Below, one piece after another: positions 27,989-36,407 of a DNA stretch of 64,000 nt. Under the pieces are notes generated by a model. It worked only from the letters and a program-made list of their open reading frames with translations. It ran no database searches and was not told the origin of the DNA. The position numbers were made by a program, and so were the translations under genes. The stretch is from the NCBI GenBank assembly GCA_024707405.1, contig JANPZU010000008.1, positions 1-64,000 of the forward strand, given 5' to 3'. This stretch comes from Luteimonas sp. GTDB lineage: Bacteria; Pseudomonadota; Gammaproteobacteria; Xanthomonadales; Xanthomonadaceae. Numbering within the stretch: the stretch's first letter is position 1; each line of letters begins with the position of its first letter.

Positions 27989-28471
27989 ATGGGAAAATTG
28001 TTGCGACTCTTAGTTCTAGGGACGGCTCTTGTAAGCTCAAGCTCGGTGCTTGCCGGAGAATTTCTCGTCATAGGTCATGTCGATCTGGTTACAGTTCTTC
28101 CAAAGGGGCACAGCCGTTGTGAAACCCCATGTCCGCCTGACAAGATCTGCATCTCCAATAGTTGCGGATGCGCTGAAGCATCTATCAAGCCTCAACAAAC
28201 CTTGATCGGCACAGCGCCGACCTCTCTGATCATCTCGGAGCATATGGATGAGTGGTGCCTCATCCAAATGCCACCCAATGAGAACCAAATTCTCGTCCAT
28301 GGCATGCCCGATGGCACCCTCCGGTGGAGCTACTTGAGCTCTTCTGGCAACGACAGTTCCCGATTTGAGGCAGAGCGTTTCAACTCAATCAGGGGGGTTC
28401 CTATAAACCAGCTGCCGACGGTTGACGGAGAGGTCGAGCTAGACGCATTAATGCATCGGCTTGGCCTCTAA
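27989..28471 (+). CDS. Cassette 23: secreted Cys-rich hypothetical protein (intact copy)
   Basis: 160 residues with signal peptide (cleavage after SVLA-G, residue 22) and a cysteine cluster CETPCPPDKICISNSCGC. No family recognised. A second copy at 51751 carries a one-base deletion in the G6 run found here at about 28394-28399. Stop is the attC TAA. Confidence 0.82.
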   Translation: MGKLLRLLVLGTALVSSSSVLAGEFLVIGHVDLVTVLPKGHSRCETPCPPDKICISNSCGCAEASIKPQQTLIGTAPTSLIISEHMDEWCLIQMPPNENQILVHGMPDGTLRWSYLSSSGNDSSRFEAERFNSIRGVPINQLPTVDGEVELDALMHRLGL

Positions 28472-28525
28472 CAATTCATTCAAGCCGACGCCACTTCGTG
28501 GCGCGGCTTAATTCAGGCGTTATGC
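28466..28525 (+). repeat. attC23
   Basis: R'' CTCTAAC, R' GTTATGC, class 3 stem. Confidence 0.96.
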
Positions 28526-28788
28526 GTGGAATGGCAATTAAAGGCGGTCGCTTCGTCCGCTTGGTCGCTCCGCTTTCCAACGTCGCTGCTCTCACCTTCG
28601 CCTGGCACCGTAGGCGCCAGCGTTTCAACCTGGAAGACTCCGCCATCGTCCAGTGGGCGCCAACAGACTTCGGTGGCCTTGGTTCCGGGCCACTCACTTC
28701 CCCGCCCTGCGTTTGGTGGCTATCGCGTACCGGCTTGGCCGGGCGTAAGATCCGTCAGATGTGCAGGGTTCACCGGTTGGCGGGGGCT
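28520..28788 (+). other. Cassette 24, noncoding family D copy 2
   Basis: 269 bp; shares the GGCGCCAAC..GACTTCGG block and the GTAAGATCCGTCAGATGTGC 3' block with copy 1. Confidence 0.75.
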
Positions 28789-28848
28789 GCATAACAATTC
28801 ATTCAAGCCGACGCCACTTCGTGGCGCGGCTTAATTCAGGCGTTAGGC
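28789..28848 (+). repeat. attC24
   Basis: R'' GCATAAC, R' GTTAGGC, class 3 stem. Confidence 0.96.
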
Positions 28849-28863
28849 CTCACAGGAGAGACC

Positions 28864-29211
28864 ATGCGGGACTTGGTGCAAATTCCCGAAGTGCTTCTAG
28901 AGTCGTTGAGGCAACTGGGCCAGGAATACGGTTTTGACTCCAGCGCCCGCAATCCGATTAGGCCTCCCCACGCCGCAGTGGAGCAGAGGATCTTAGCTTT
29001 CGGCATTGCAGAAGCCGCGAAGGTTGCCTCGCTAATCCTCGGGGCATGGAGACTTATAAATACACGAAGGTGCACTTTCAAAGGCCCCATGACGGGGCGT
29101 TGTGGCAGCGCAATCATTGTCACTACATACGACCCTGCGAATGAGGAGCTCATCTTTACTTGTGCCTCAGGCCACTCGATCGTACAACGCAGCCCTCGCA
29201 TATATCGGTGA
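28864..29211 (+). CDS. Cassette 25: hypothetical protein
   Basis: 115 residues. Possible metal site in the C-terminal part (RRCTFKGPMTGRCG and FTCASGH). No signal peptide; residues 45-62 are hydrophobic but probably buried helix. Ribosome site CAGGAGAGACC before ATG. Confidence 0.77.
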   Translation: MRDLVQIPEVLLESLRQLGQEYGFDSSARNPIRPPHAAVEQRILAFGIAEAAKVASLILGAWRLINTRRCTFKGPMTGRCGSAIIVTTYDPANEELIFTCASGHSIVQRSPRIYR

Positions 29212-29212
29212 G

Positions 29213-29272
29213 GCCTAACAATTCATTCAAGCCGACGCCGCTTCGCGGCGCGGCTTAATTCAGGCGTTAGGG
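29213..29272 (+). repeat. attC25
   Basis: R'' GCCTAAC, R' GTTAGGG, class 1 stem. Confidence 0.96.
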
Positions 29273-29275
29273 CCC

Positions 29276-29608
29276 ATGTCCGATTCACCGTGGTACGAGC
29301 AGTCTCCTTCGCCCGCTCGACACTCCGGAGCAATCGTTCTGCTGGTCGGAATTACTCTTGCCGTCATGGGAATCTACTTCCCGTTGTCGCGTGGTGTCTC
29401 CGCTCAATGGTGGCATATCTTCCTCACAGCACTAGCCACTCCATACTTGATACTTGGCGCAATCGGACTTATTGGTGGCAATAGAACCATTGGTCGCTTC
29501 GGTCATTCCGCACGCAGGCCCACCAAAGAGAACGCAGTCTATTGGTGGCCTCTCTTCATCGGCGGCGGTTTGGCCTCATGGGCATTGTGGGCGCTGTATG
29601 GGCCCTAA
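29276..29608 (+). CDS. Cassette 26: membrane protein
   Basis: 110 residues with three hydrophobic helices (17-36, 47-66, 92-108). No family recognised. Its cassette ends pair well (TTAGGGCCCAT at the start, ATGGGCCCTAA at the end). Stop is the attC TAA. Confidence 0.78.
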   Translation: MSDSPWYEQSPSPARHSGAIVLLVGITLAVMGIYFPLSRGVSAQWWHIFLTALATPYLILGAIGLIGGNRTIGRFGHSARRPTKENAVYWWPLFIGGGLASWALWALYGP

Positions 29609-29662
29609 CAATTCATTCAAGCCGACGCCGCTTCGCGGCGCGGCTTAATTCAGGCGTTAGGT
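29603..29662 (+). repeat. attC26
   Basis: R'' CCCTAAC, R' GTTAGGT, class 1 stem. Confidence 0.96.
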
Positions 29663-29694
29663 GGCAGGGGAACAACAACGGAGTCGGAGGGATT

Positions 29695-30123
29695 ATGAAG
29701 ATCTGGGGACTGCGCATCTCACGCTGGATTTTTGCATTATTCTATCTGTTTGCCGGAGTAATGCGATTGATTCATTCTGGAACAGCCGCTCCGTTTGCAA
29801 ACCCCGAAGCCGAGGCATTGAACTCCGCGCTTAGAGACGCTCAGTTCGTTGACCCTCTTCTAGCTGTTTCACTGATACTGGGCAGCATACTTATGCTGTT
29901 CCATCGCACAGCCCCACTTGGCATTGTCATCCTTGCGCCCTTGATCCTGGTCTTCTCGCTGTTCCATGCGACATTGAACGGAACGGCATGGTTCGGGGCG
30001 CTGACACTAGCCTATTTCTTGCTTCTCGCATGGGCGTACAGGTCGGCCTTCGTCACGTTGTGGAGCTACGGCTTGCCACCTAACAATTCATTCAAGCCGA
30101 CGCCGCTTCGCGGCGCGGCTTAA
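29695..30123 (+). CDS. Cassette 27: DoxX-like membrane protein with attC tail (copy 2)
   Basis: 142 residues, four helices; clearly paralogous to the cassette 20 product and apparently identical to the gene at 35610. Ends with the attC-encoded NNSFKPTPLRGAA. Ribosome site GGAGGG. Many silent differences from cassette 20 argue for selection on the protein. Confidence 0.86.
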   Translation: MKIWGLRISRWIFALFYLFAGVMRLIHSGTAAPFANPEAEALNSALRDAQFVDPLLAVSLILGSILMLFHRTAPLGIVILAPLILVFSLFHATLNGTAWFGALTLAYFLLLAWAYRSAFVTLWSYGLPPNNSFKPTPLRGAA

Positions 30124-30137
30124 TTCAGGCGTTAGGT
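30078..30137 (+). repeat. attC27
   Basis: R'' ACCTAAC, R' GTTAGGT, class 1 stem; read through by the preceding gene. Confidence 0.96.
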
Positions 30138-30142
30138 GTGCG

Positions 30143-30448
30143 ATGGGGATAAGCGTCTACTGGAAGGATCAGCACGGCCAGATCCTCGCGACCGTTGAGG
30201 ACTCGGATGCACTTGCTCAGATGAGCAGCCTTCTATCTCGGCAAACCGGCAGCGCTTGCGTTAGGTTCATAGATCCGGCCGGGGATGCCTGCTTCAATCA
30301 ACTCCAGATTCCCGTACTGGTATCGGAGATTCGTAGCCTGTTGCCGGCTATTGGCAATCCCCGTTGGCAAAGCCATCTTCAGGCTGTACTTTCGCTAATT
30401 GAGGGTGCCTCCAAGTCACATACCTATGTTTGGTTCCAGGGTGACTAG
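30143..30448 (+). CDS. Cassette 28: hypothetical, immunity-like protein
   Basis: 101 residues, soluble. The central RFIDPAGDACFNQLQIPVL plus a helical C-terminus is a pattern I associate with small conserved proteins of toxin-immunity type, though no named family is certain. Cassette ends pair over ten bases (TTAGGTGTGC/GCACACCTAA). Confidence 0.75.
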   Translation: MGISVYWKDQHGQILATVEDSDALAQMSSLLSRQTGSACVRFIDPAGDACFNQLQIPVLVSEIRSLLPAIGNPRWQSHLQAVLSLIEGASKSHTYVWFQGD

Positions 30449-30454
30449 CCGCAC

Positions 30455-30514
30455 ACCTAACAATTCATTCAAGCCGACGCCGCTTCGCGGCGCGGCTTAA
30501 TTCAGGCGTTATAC
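30455..30514 (+). repeat. attC28
   Basis: R'' ACCTAAC, R' GTTATAC, class 1 stem. Confidence 0.96.
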
Positions 30515-30843
30515 GTGGGTGGCGGTTCATTGCGGTTGCATCACCAGTCACCTCCATAACTCCGCTAGCTGGCGTCGTATTTCGGCACAGCTCGCTTCTT
30601 TCGGCATCGTGTGCGCGCCGCTTTCGGCTTCATGGTCGTCACTTCGTTGGTGCGCTCATGCATTTCTGCATCGGATCGCTCTTGGCTTTGCGCATCGGCA
30701 AGCAAGTGTGGTGCACTCGGACTGCGGCGCCCGCTCTTCGGTTCCACCGAGCCTCTCCGTGGCGTTGGCTTGGATCCAGTGACAATCGGTTCCCCGGCCT
30801 GGTTGGCGTCGTTGCAGCCGCCGGACTTCGGGCGTACCGTGGC
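30509..30843 (+). other. Cassette 29, noncoding family C copy 4
   Basis: 335 bp, GTGGTGCACTCGG and GGGCGTACCGTGGCGCATAAC blocks kept. Confidence 0.75.
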
Positions 30844-30903
30844 GCATAACAATTCATTCAAGCCGAACCCGCTTCGCGGGTCGGCTTAATTCAGGCGTTA
30901 GCC
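30844..30903 (+). repeat. attC29
   Basis: R'' GCATAAC, R' GTTAGCC, class 4 stem: three base pairs changed on both arms relative to class 1. Confidence 0.96.
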
Positions 30904-30911
30904 ATCAGGGG

Positions 30912-31322
30912 ATGCATATGCGCAAACTTCAGCTAGTCGCTACACTAGTGACGGCGCTTTTGTTATTACCAGCGATGGCCAAAGATCGCCCACAACTCGC
31001 CGACGTGGCAGCACGACAGACTCATGCTTTGTACAAGAGTGGTGGCTTGATCGCGCTCCAGATCAACAGCCAGGATTGCCATAAGTATCTAGAAGACAAA
31101 TTCTTCTGCATCTACCTAGACACCGCCGCACAGCAAATCGACCAGTCATTTGCAAGCGCAGCTGGGTTCCCTTTGAGTCCATACTTCAGTGGGGATCAAT
31201 TTCTTGAAAGAGTTGGCCCAATACTCTTCGATGCTGGCATGAACATGCAGGACGCGAACGACTTCTTGCGCTTGAGCTATGCGCTTGTGGAACTGGCATT
31301 GGAGAGAAATGCTGATGGCTAA
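30912..31322 (+). CDS. Cassette 30: secreted hypothetical protein
   Basis: 136 residues with signal peptide (RKLQLVATLVTALLLLPAMA, cleavage before KDR). Mature part includes CHKYLEDKFFCIYLD, a likely disulphide pair. ATG 30918 is an equally good start. Stop is the attC TAA; cassette ends pair over eleven bases. Confidence 0.78.
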   Translation: MHMRKLQLVATLVTALLLLPAMAKDRPQLADVAARQTHALYKSGGLIALQINSQDCHKYLEDKFFCIYLDTAAQQIDQSFASAAGFPLSPYFSGDQFLERVGPILFDAGMNMQDANDFLRLSYALVELALERNADG

Positions 31323-31376
31323 CAATTCATTCAAGCCGACGCCGCTTCGCGGCGCGGCTTAATTCAGGCGTTAGGC
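31317..31376 (+). repeat. attC30
   Basis: R'' GGCTAAC, R' GTTAGGC, class 1 stem. Confidence 0.96.
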
Positions 31377-31392
31377 ATCAGGAGGATGCATT

Positions 31393-31662
31393 GTGGGCAC
31401 ACTGGAAGCACCCGTAGTCAGCACCGTAGTCATCTTTTTTGTTGCACTCTTTGCGGGCTTTCTGTTTCGCAAGATCATTGGATCGCGACCGGAGTGGCCA
31501 AAGACGATAGCAATCGCATTTGGTCTGGCGGCTGGAACTGCTCTCACATGGACACTCAACACATCTGGCCTGCTGAAATACGTAATCGTTGCTGGCGTGG
31601 TCGCAGTGTCTTACGGAGTAGCTGAAATGGCATTTTTTCGTAGGAACACGCCAGATGCCTAA
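31393..31662 (+). CDS. Cassette 31: small membrane protein
   Basis: 89 residues, three hydrophobic helices (8-25, 38-56, 62-80). GTG start supported by AGGAGG 8 bp upstream. No family recognised. Stop is the attC TAA. Confidence 0.77.
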   Translation: MGTLEAPVVSTVVIFFVALFAGFLFRKIIGSRPEWPKTIAIAFGLAAGTALTWTLNTSGLLKYVIVAGVVAVSYGVAEMAFFRRNTPDA

Positions 31663-31716
31663 CAGTTCGTTCAAGCCGATGCCGCTTCGCGGCACGGCTT
31701 AACTCAGGCGTTAGGT
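31657..31716 (+). repeat. attC31
   Basis: R'' GCCTAAC, R' GTTAGGT, class 2 stem; left arm AGTTCGTTC, right arm AACTC. Confidence 0.95.
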
Positions 31717-31719
31717 GCC

Positions 31720-32115
31720 ATGAGAACACTCGCGCTGGCAATTTTGTTACTTCTCTCGCTTTCAGCACACGGCTCGCGACCCATCATGGAAGATGAGGCA
31801 GTGGCATGTATAAGCGGCGGAACTCCGGGCAGATCCGGTGAGCTTCATAGCGTTTCGTTCAATGATGGTGAAGAGTTACCAGATATTCTCGGCCCAGACA
31901 CACTTGCTTCTGCTGTTGTGCTCAAGTCGTCGGAACGACATAGCGCAGTGTTCAAGGTCGACGATTTGACGACTCAGACGATCTATTTTAGGTTCAATCA
32001 AATTTCTGGGAATAATGTGTGTTTCCGCTATGACAATCCCAGGAAGATCTGGACTATTGGCGAAACACCAGCGGGCATGTGCCAAGACTGCTCGCTTGGA
32101 AGAAATGGCACCTAA
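31720..32115 (+). CDS. Cassette 32: secreted hypothetical protein
   Basis: 131 residues; signal peptide to about residue 18 (LALAILLLLSLSAHGS). Mature part beta-rich with cysteines at ACISGG, VCFRYD and GMCQDC. No family recognised. Stop is the attC TAA. Confidence 0.78.
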   Translation: MRTLALAILLLLSLSAHGSRPIMEDEAVACISGGTPGRSGELHSVSFNDGEELPDILGPDTLASAVVLKSSERHSAVFKVDDLTTQTIYFRFNQISGNNVCFRYDNPRKIWTIGETPAGMCQDCSLGRNGT

Positions 32116-32169
32116 CAATTCGTTCAAGCCGATGCCGCTTCGCGGCACGGCTTAACTCAGGCGTTAGAC
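32110..32169 (+). repeat. attC32
   Basis: R'' ACCTAAC, R' GTTAGAC, class 2 stem; left arm AATTCGTTC, right arm AACTC. Confidence 0.95.
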
Positions 32170-32184
32170 GTCACTGGAGGAATC

Positions 32185-32487
32185 ATGGAAGCGTTCTTGA
32201 TAGCAAGCGCCGTGGTCTTGATTCTCGTTGGTGCTTTTGGCTTGTTTTGTGCTGCACGGGGCCTTGCGACAACTAACAACACAGTTACTCGAGTACTTTT
32301 CAGCGTGCGTGGTCGCGAACCAAGCCGGGCGCACTTTGCCCTCAGCTCCGCCGCCACCATCGTCATAGGCATTTACCTGCTTCTTTCCAATGCGCTGGCG
32401 TCGGTTCCGCTTTGGCCATTACTGATCCTTATCGTCGCGTTCTTTGTACTGCAACTTACGGCGCACCTACGGCAAGGTGACGTCTAA
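32185..32487 (+). CDS. Cassette 33: membrane protein
   Basis: 100 residues with three helices (4-26, 52-68, 74-92). Ribosome site TGGAGGAATC. No family recognised. Stop is the attC TAA. Confidence 0.78.
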   Translation: MEAFLIASAVVLILVGAFGLFCAARGLATTNNTVTRVLFSVRGREPSRAHFALSSAATIVIGIYLLLSNALASVPLWPLLILIVAFFVLQLTAHLRQGDV

Positions 32488-32541
32488 CAATTCATTCAAG
32501 CCGACGCCGCTTCGCGGCGCGGCTTAATTCAGGCGTTAGGT
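32482..32541 (+). repeat. attC33
   Basis: R'' GTCTAAC, R' GTTAGGT, class 1 stem. Confidence 0.96.
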
Positions 32542-32542
32542 T

Positions 32543-32914
32543 GTGGAGAACACTAAGTTGAGTATTTTGATATCTATTGCACTTCTCGCCAACTCCCCTA
32601 GTGGGCAAACGTTTGATCCGTCAAAGATGACAACCGCCTCTCGTGCGTACTACAACTGCATGATGGAGAACTCTGCTTCATACGCAAACAAGGCAGCCAA
32701 TTCTGACGAAGCAATTGAAGCAGCAGTTTCAATGTGTCGGCAGGAGCGAGAAAGAGCCGCGCTAGAGGTCGCAACTCAGACAATGGAAGGAATGCGAGCG
32801 AGAGGTCTAAATCCAGACCCGAGCCGAATCTTGTCGGTCGCCTCTGAGGCAATGGACGACGTTGATCAATTAATTAGGCCAGATCTAGTTCGTAATGTTT
32901 TGGACGCGAAATGA
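32543..32914 (+). CDS. Cassette 34: secreted helical hypothetical protein
   Basis: 123 residues. Possible signal peptide (residues 1-22, LSILISIALLANSPSG) and a helical mature part with YYNCMMEN and SMCRQERE cysteines. GTG start overlaps the last base of R', leaving R' itself (TTAGG) as part of the start context. Ends with its own TGA. Confidence 0.72.
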   Translation: MENTKLSILISIALLANSPSGQTFDPSKMTTASRAYYNCMMENSASYANKAANSDEAIEAAVSMCRQERERAALEVATQTMEGMRARGLNPDPSRILSVASEAMDDVDQLIRPDLVRNVLDAK

Positions 32915-32933
32915 CCTCCCATCCAAGACCACA

Positions 32934-32993
32934 ACCTAACAATTCATTCAAGCCGACGCCGCTTCGCGGCGCGGCTTAACTCAGGCGTTAGGC
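32934..32993 (+). repeat. attC34
   Basis: R'' ACCTAAC, R' GTTAGGC, class 1 stem, right arm AACTC. Confidence 0.96.
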
Positions 32994-33006
32994 CGCAGGA
33001 GACAGT

Positions 33007-33285
33007 GTGCGGGACATTGACGTAATCATTGCTCGGCTGCATCTGGCACACCCGGACATATCAGCAGCGCAGTTGACCGTCTTACATCCCGGCGCTGATG
33101 ACGACGGTTTGTGGCTCTTCCGCCATCCAGCTACTGACGTTGAGGTGCAACTTGAGTCCAGTACCGGCACTTGCCCCTTCTTGTTCGAAAGCTCAGGGTC
33201 GGCTGATCGGCTCACAGCGGGCAGCGTTGAGCAAGCCGTCGCATTCGTGGCCGCAGGACTTGGCATTTCCGGGCCAGCGGCCTAA
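33007..33285 (+). CDS. Cassette 35: hypothetical protein, paralogue of cassette 13
   Basis: 92 residues, GTG start, about 90 percent identical by eye to the products at 23143 and 37547. Stop is the attC TAA. Function unknown. Confidence 0.85.
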   Translation: MRDIDVIIARLHLAHPDISAAQLTVLHPGADDDGLWLFRHPATDVEVQLESSTGTCPFLFESSGSADRLTAGSVEQAVAFVAAGLGISGPAA

Positions 33286-33339
33286 CAATTCATTCAAGCC
33301 GACGCCGCTTCGCGGCGCGGCTTAATTCAGGCGTTAGCC
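33280..33339 (+). repeat. attC35
   Basis: R'' GCCTAAC, R' GTTAGCC, class 1 stem. Confidence 0.96.
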
Positions 33340-33570
33340 TGCGGCACCGACTGCTGATTGCCAATCAGAAAAGCCTGACGCGACTGTGCGTGTTGTCGCT
33401 ATCGACTGGATTCGTTTTCATCTGCTACAAAAGCGTCGCGTCGTGTCGCGACCAAGCGAGCTTGGGCGCAACACGCTTCGGCGCTTTTGGGTGGCCGCTG
33501 TTCCCCGCCGGGTCTTCGCCCGGAGACTCGTTGTTCCGGCATGACGCGATCGGGCACGGCAACAGCCGCA
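33334..33570 (+). other. Cassette 36, noncoding family B copy 5
   Basis: Third sub-lineage (GGGTGG, GGAGACTCG, CCGCGAG), shared with copies 6 and 7. Confidence 0.8.
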
Positions 33571-33686
33571 CGCTAACAAGTCGTTCAACCCGACGCCGTT
33601 TCGTGGCTCCTTTGAGGCAGCCGCGAGCTGATCTATGATCGCCCAGGAAACCCCGCGTCCGGCGCGGGTTAACTCAGGCGTTATAC
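33571..33686 (+). repeat. attC36, long 116-bp type
   Basis: R'' CGCTAAC, R' GTTATAC. Confidence 0.92.
33612..33639 (+). promoter_or_regulatory. Sigma70-like promoter inside attC36 loop
   Basis: TTGAGG-16-TATGAT; spacer has the CGAG variant. Would read into a family C cassette, as at attC2. Confidence 0.55.
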
Positions 33687-34014
33687 GTGGATGGCGGTTC
33701 ATTGCGGTTGCATCGCCAGTCACTGGCAGCACTCCGCTCACTGGCTCGCGCTTCGGCACAGCTCGCTTCTTTTGTCATCGTGTGCGCGCCGCTTGCGGCT
33801 TCATGGTCGTCACTTCGTTGGTGCGCTCATGCATTGCTGCATCGGATCGCTCTTGGCTTTGCGCATCGGCAAGCAAGTGTCGTGCTGTCGGGCTGCGGCG
33901 CCCGGTCTTCGGTTCCACCGGGCCTCTCCGTGGCGTTGGCTTGCATCCGGTGACAATCCGTTCCCCAGGCTGGCTGGCGTCGTTGCAGCCACCGGACTTC
34001 GGGCGTACCGTGGC
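33681..34014 (+). other. Cassette 37, noncoding family C copy 5
   Basis: 334 bp. As in the pair at 18834-19520, a family C cassette follows a family B cassette. Confidence 0.75.
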
Positions 34015-34074
34015 GCATAACAATTCATTCAAGCCGATGCCGCTTCGCGGCACGGCTTAACTCAGGCGTTAGAC
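34015..34074 (+). repeat. attC37
   Basis: R'' GCATAAC, R' GTTAGAC, class 2 stem, right arm AACTC. Confidence 0.95.
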
Positions 34075-34078
34075 CGCT

Positions 34079-34441
34079 ATGGGAGCACAGTCGGAGTTTT
34101 CTGTTTCAGACAAGAATGAGCTGATTGCCTTGCACCGTTCGCTATTCGAGGCGCAATTTGCGATCACACCTCATGACCGCGACGTGCCTGGCAGCCCTAT
34201 ACTCGCAGCGCTTGCAAACCGTGTAGTGGACGCACTTTCTAGGTTAGATCTGCGTTGGACTGAGTGGCGCCGTGCTTCTAATCATCCGGACAGAGTGGAC
34301 ATAGTTCGCAAAAGGATCGCTCGTATCCCCGCTTGGGACACAATGCCGCAAACTGAAAGAGAGGAACATATTCGCAATCATCTTGCACCGCTCACTCCGG
34401 ATAACGGTTTGCTGCATTCACTTACCGGTTACGCGGTCTAA
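34079..34441 (+). CDS. Cassette 38: hypothetical protein
   Basis: 120 residues, soluble and largely helical, basic middle (LRWTEWRRASNHPDRVDIVR). No family recognised. ATG 4 bp after R'. Stop is the attC TAA. Confidence 0.75.
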   Translation: MGAQSEFSVSDKNELIALHRSLFEAQFAITPHDRDVPGSPILAALANRVVDALSRLDLRWTEWRRASNHPDRVDIVRKRIARIPAWDTMPQTEREEHIRNHLAPLTPDNGLLHSLTGYAV

Positions 34442-34495
34442 CAACTCATTCAAGCCGATGCCGCTTCGCGGCACGGCTTAATTCAGGCGTTAGGC
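34436..34495 (+). repeat. attC38
   Basis: R'' GTCTAAC, R' GTTAGGC, class 2 stem, left arm AACTCATTC. Confidence 0.95.
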
Positions 34496-34543
34496 ATCTG
34501 GAGAAGATACATCGAAACTCCCAGAATTCGCTGGAGATTGGCT

Positions 34544-35176
34544 ATGTTTGCTGGAGTCGTTAGCGCCGGCACAGCACTAGTCGTCTTGGCCTTGCCATTG
34601 CTCAGAGAAACCTATGCTCGTCATGCTGCATCTCGTCCATCGCCTTGCACTCCTATGAGCAGAGAAGATCTAAACGAGAATCAACCCATCAAATTCATTG
34701 TCTCGCCAGACGTCGGGGGTATGGGTAGATTCAAGTACGAGTCTGAATTCCCGGGCATGGGCGACGTGCATCCTCATGTAGCAATTATGGCCTTTGACGG
34801 ATGGCTTCTCGGCGGCGACCAAGGCGAGTTCGGTGGAGCTATAGTTCATGAGCAATATGGCAAGCCACAGAGCTTCCTCGCAAATGCGAACGTTGAAGAT
34901 ATTTTTGAGATGCCATTCGGGTTCGTTGCTACGACAAGCTATTCTCACCTGGTAAACGCAGAGGATTCGATTGGCAGCTTGATCCTCATCACTCAACGTG
35001 GCAATGAAGAGCCTGTGGCAGTAAAGATTCATGACCTTCCAGCTGCCGCATCTAGCTCGTGGCTCTTAGAGAATGGATCTCTTCTAATCAATACGGCCAA
35101 TGGCTCCGTTCTTCTAGATTTAGACGGGTCGTTGCAATCAATACAATGTGCATCTACCCGCCAAACAGATGCCTAA
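34544..35176 (+). CDS. Cassette 39: secreted or anchored beta-rich protein
   Basis: 210 residues. N-terminal hydrophobic segment (FAGVVSAGTALVVLALPLL) acts as signal or anchor; the remainder has repeated short strand-like motifs (FGFVATTSYSHLVNAED, SLILITQRG, GSVLLDLDG) reminiscent of a beta propeller fragment. No family recognised. ATG 34544 has GGAG seven bases upstream; an in-frame TTG precedes it. Stop is the attC TAA. Confidence 0.75.
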   Translation: MFAGVVSAGTALVVLALPLLRETYARHAASRPSPCTPMSREDLNENQPIKFIVSPDVGGMGRFKYESEFPGMGDVHPHVAIMAFDGWLLGGDQGEFGGAIVHEQYGKPQSFLANANVEDIFEMPFGFVATTSYSHLVNAEDSIGSLILITQRGNEEPVAVKIHDLPAAASSSWLLENGSLLINTANGSVLLDLDGSLQSIQCASTRQTDA

Positions 35177-35230
35177 CAATTCATTCAAGCCGACGCCGCT
35201 TCGCGGCACAGCTTAATTCAGGCGTTAGCC
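35171..35230 (+). repeat. attC39, imperfect stem
   Basis: R'' GCCTAAC, R' GTTAGCC. Left arm is class 1 (CGCCGC), right arm GCGGCA then CAGCTT, giving two mispairs. Confidence 0.93.
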
Positions 35231-35461
35231 TGCGGCACCGACTGCTGATTGCCAATCAGAAAAGCCTGACGCGACTGTGCGTGTTGTCGCTATCGACTGG
35301 ATTCGTTTTCATCTGCTACAAAAGCGTCGCGTCGTGTCGCGACCAAGCGAGCTTGGGCGCAACACGCTTCGGCGCTTTTGGGTGGCCGCTGTTCCCCGCC
35401 GGGTCTTCGCCCGGAGACTCGTTGTTCCGGCATGACGCGATCGGGCACGGCAACAGCCGCA
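35225..35461 (+). other. Cassette 40, noncoding family B copy 6
   Basis: Appears identical to copy 5. Confidence 0.8.
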
Positions 35462-35577
35462 CGCTAACAAGTCGTTCAACCCGACGCCGTTTCGTGGCTC
35501 CTTTGAGGCAGCCGCGAGCTGATCTATGATCGCCCAGGAAACCCCGCGTCCGGCGCGGGTTAACTCAGGCGTTAGGT
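35462..35577 (+). repeat. attC40, long 116-bp type
   Basis: R'' CGCTAAC, R' GTTAGGT. Confidence 0.92.
35503..35530 (+). promoter_or_regulatory. Sigma70-like promoter inside attC40 loop
   Basis: TTGAGG-16-TATGAT, 80 bp upstream of the DoxX-like gene of cassette 41. Confidence 0.6.
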
Positions 35578-35609
35578 GGCAGGGGAACAACAACGGAGTC
35601 GGAGGGATT

Positions 35610-36038
35610 ATGAAGATCTGGGGACTGCGCATCTCACGCTGGATTTTTGCATTATTCTATCTGTTTGCCGGAGTAATGCGATTGATTCATTCTGGAACAG
35701 CCGCTCCGTTTGCAAACCCCGAAGCCGAGGCATTGAACTCCGCGCTTAGAGACGCTCAGTTCGTTGACCCTCTTCTAGCTGTTTCACTGATACTGGGCAG
35801 CATACTTATGCTGTTCCATCGCACAGCCCCACTTGGCATTGTCATCCTTGCGCCCTTGATCCTGGTCTTCTCGCTGTTCCATGCGACATTGAACGGAACG
35901 GCATGGTTCGGGGCGCTGACACTAGCCTATTTCTTGCTTCTCGCATGGGCGTACAGGTCGGCCTTCGTCACGTTGTGGAGCTACGGCTTGCCACCTAACA
36001 ATTCATTCAAGCCGACGCCGCTTCGCGGCGCGGCTTAA
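35610..36038 (+). CDS. Cassette 41: DoxX-like membrane protein with attC tail (copy 3)
   Basis: 142 residues; nucleotide sequence appears identical to the cassette 27 gene, so a recent copy. Four helices and the attC-encoded C-terminus NNSFKPTPLRGAA. Here it lies directly behind a family B promoter-like site, unlike the other copies. Confidence 0.86.
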   Translation: MKIWGLRISRWIFALFYLFAGVMRLIHSGTAAPFANPEAEALNSALRDAQFVDPLLAVSLILGSILMLFHRTAPLGIVILAPLILVFSLFHATLNGTAWFGALTLAYFLLLAWAYRSAFVTLWSYGLPPNNSFKPTPLRGAA

Positions 36039-36052
36039 TTCAGGCGTTAGCC
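35993..36052 (+). repeat. attC41
   Basis: R'' ACCTAAC, R' GTTAGCC, class 1 stem; translated by the preceding gene. Confidence 0.96.
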
Positions 36053-36283
36053 TGCGGCACCGACTGCTGATTGCCAATCAGAAAAGCCTGACGCGACTGT
36101 GCGTGTTGTCGCTATCGACTGGATTCGCTTTCATCTGCTACAAAAGCGTCGCGTCGTGTCGCGACCAAGCGAGCTTGGGCGCAACACGCTTCGGCGCTTT
36201 TGGGTGGCCGCTGTTCCTCGCCGGGTCTTCGCCCGGAGACTCGTTGTTCCGGCATGACGCGATCGGGCACGGCAACAGCCGCA
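36047..36283 (+). other. Cassette 42, noncoding family B copy 7
   Basis: Like copies 5-6 with two further changes (GGATTCGCTTT, CTGTTCCTCG), both altering the hypothetical 82-residue frame. Confidence 0.8.
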
Positions 36284-36399
36284 CGCTAACAAGTCGTTCA
36301 ACCCGACGCCGTTTCGTGGCTCCTTTGAGGCAGCCGCGAGCTGATCTATGATCGCCCAGGAAACCCCGCGTCCGGCGCGGGTTAACTCAGGCGTTAGGC
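36284..36399 (+). repeat. attC42, long 116-bp type
   Basis: R'' CGCTAAC, R' GTTAGGC. Confidence 0.92.
36325..36352 (+). promoter_or_regulatory. Sigma70-like promoter inside attC42 loop
   Basis: TTGAGG-16-TATGAT, 56 bp upstream of the cassette 43 gene. Confidence 0.6.
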
Positions 36400-36407
36400 A
36401 GCAGGCC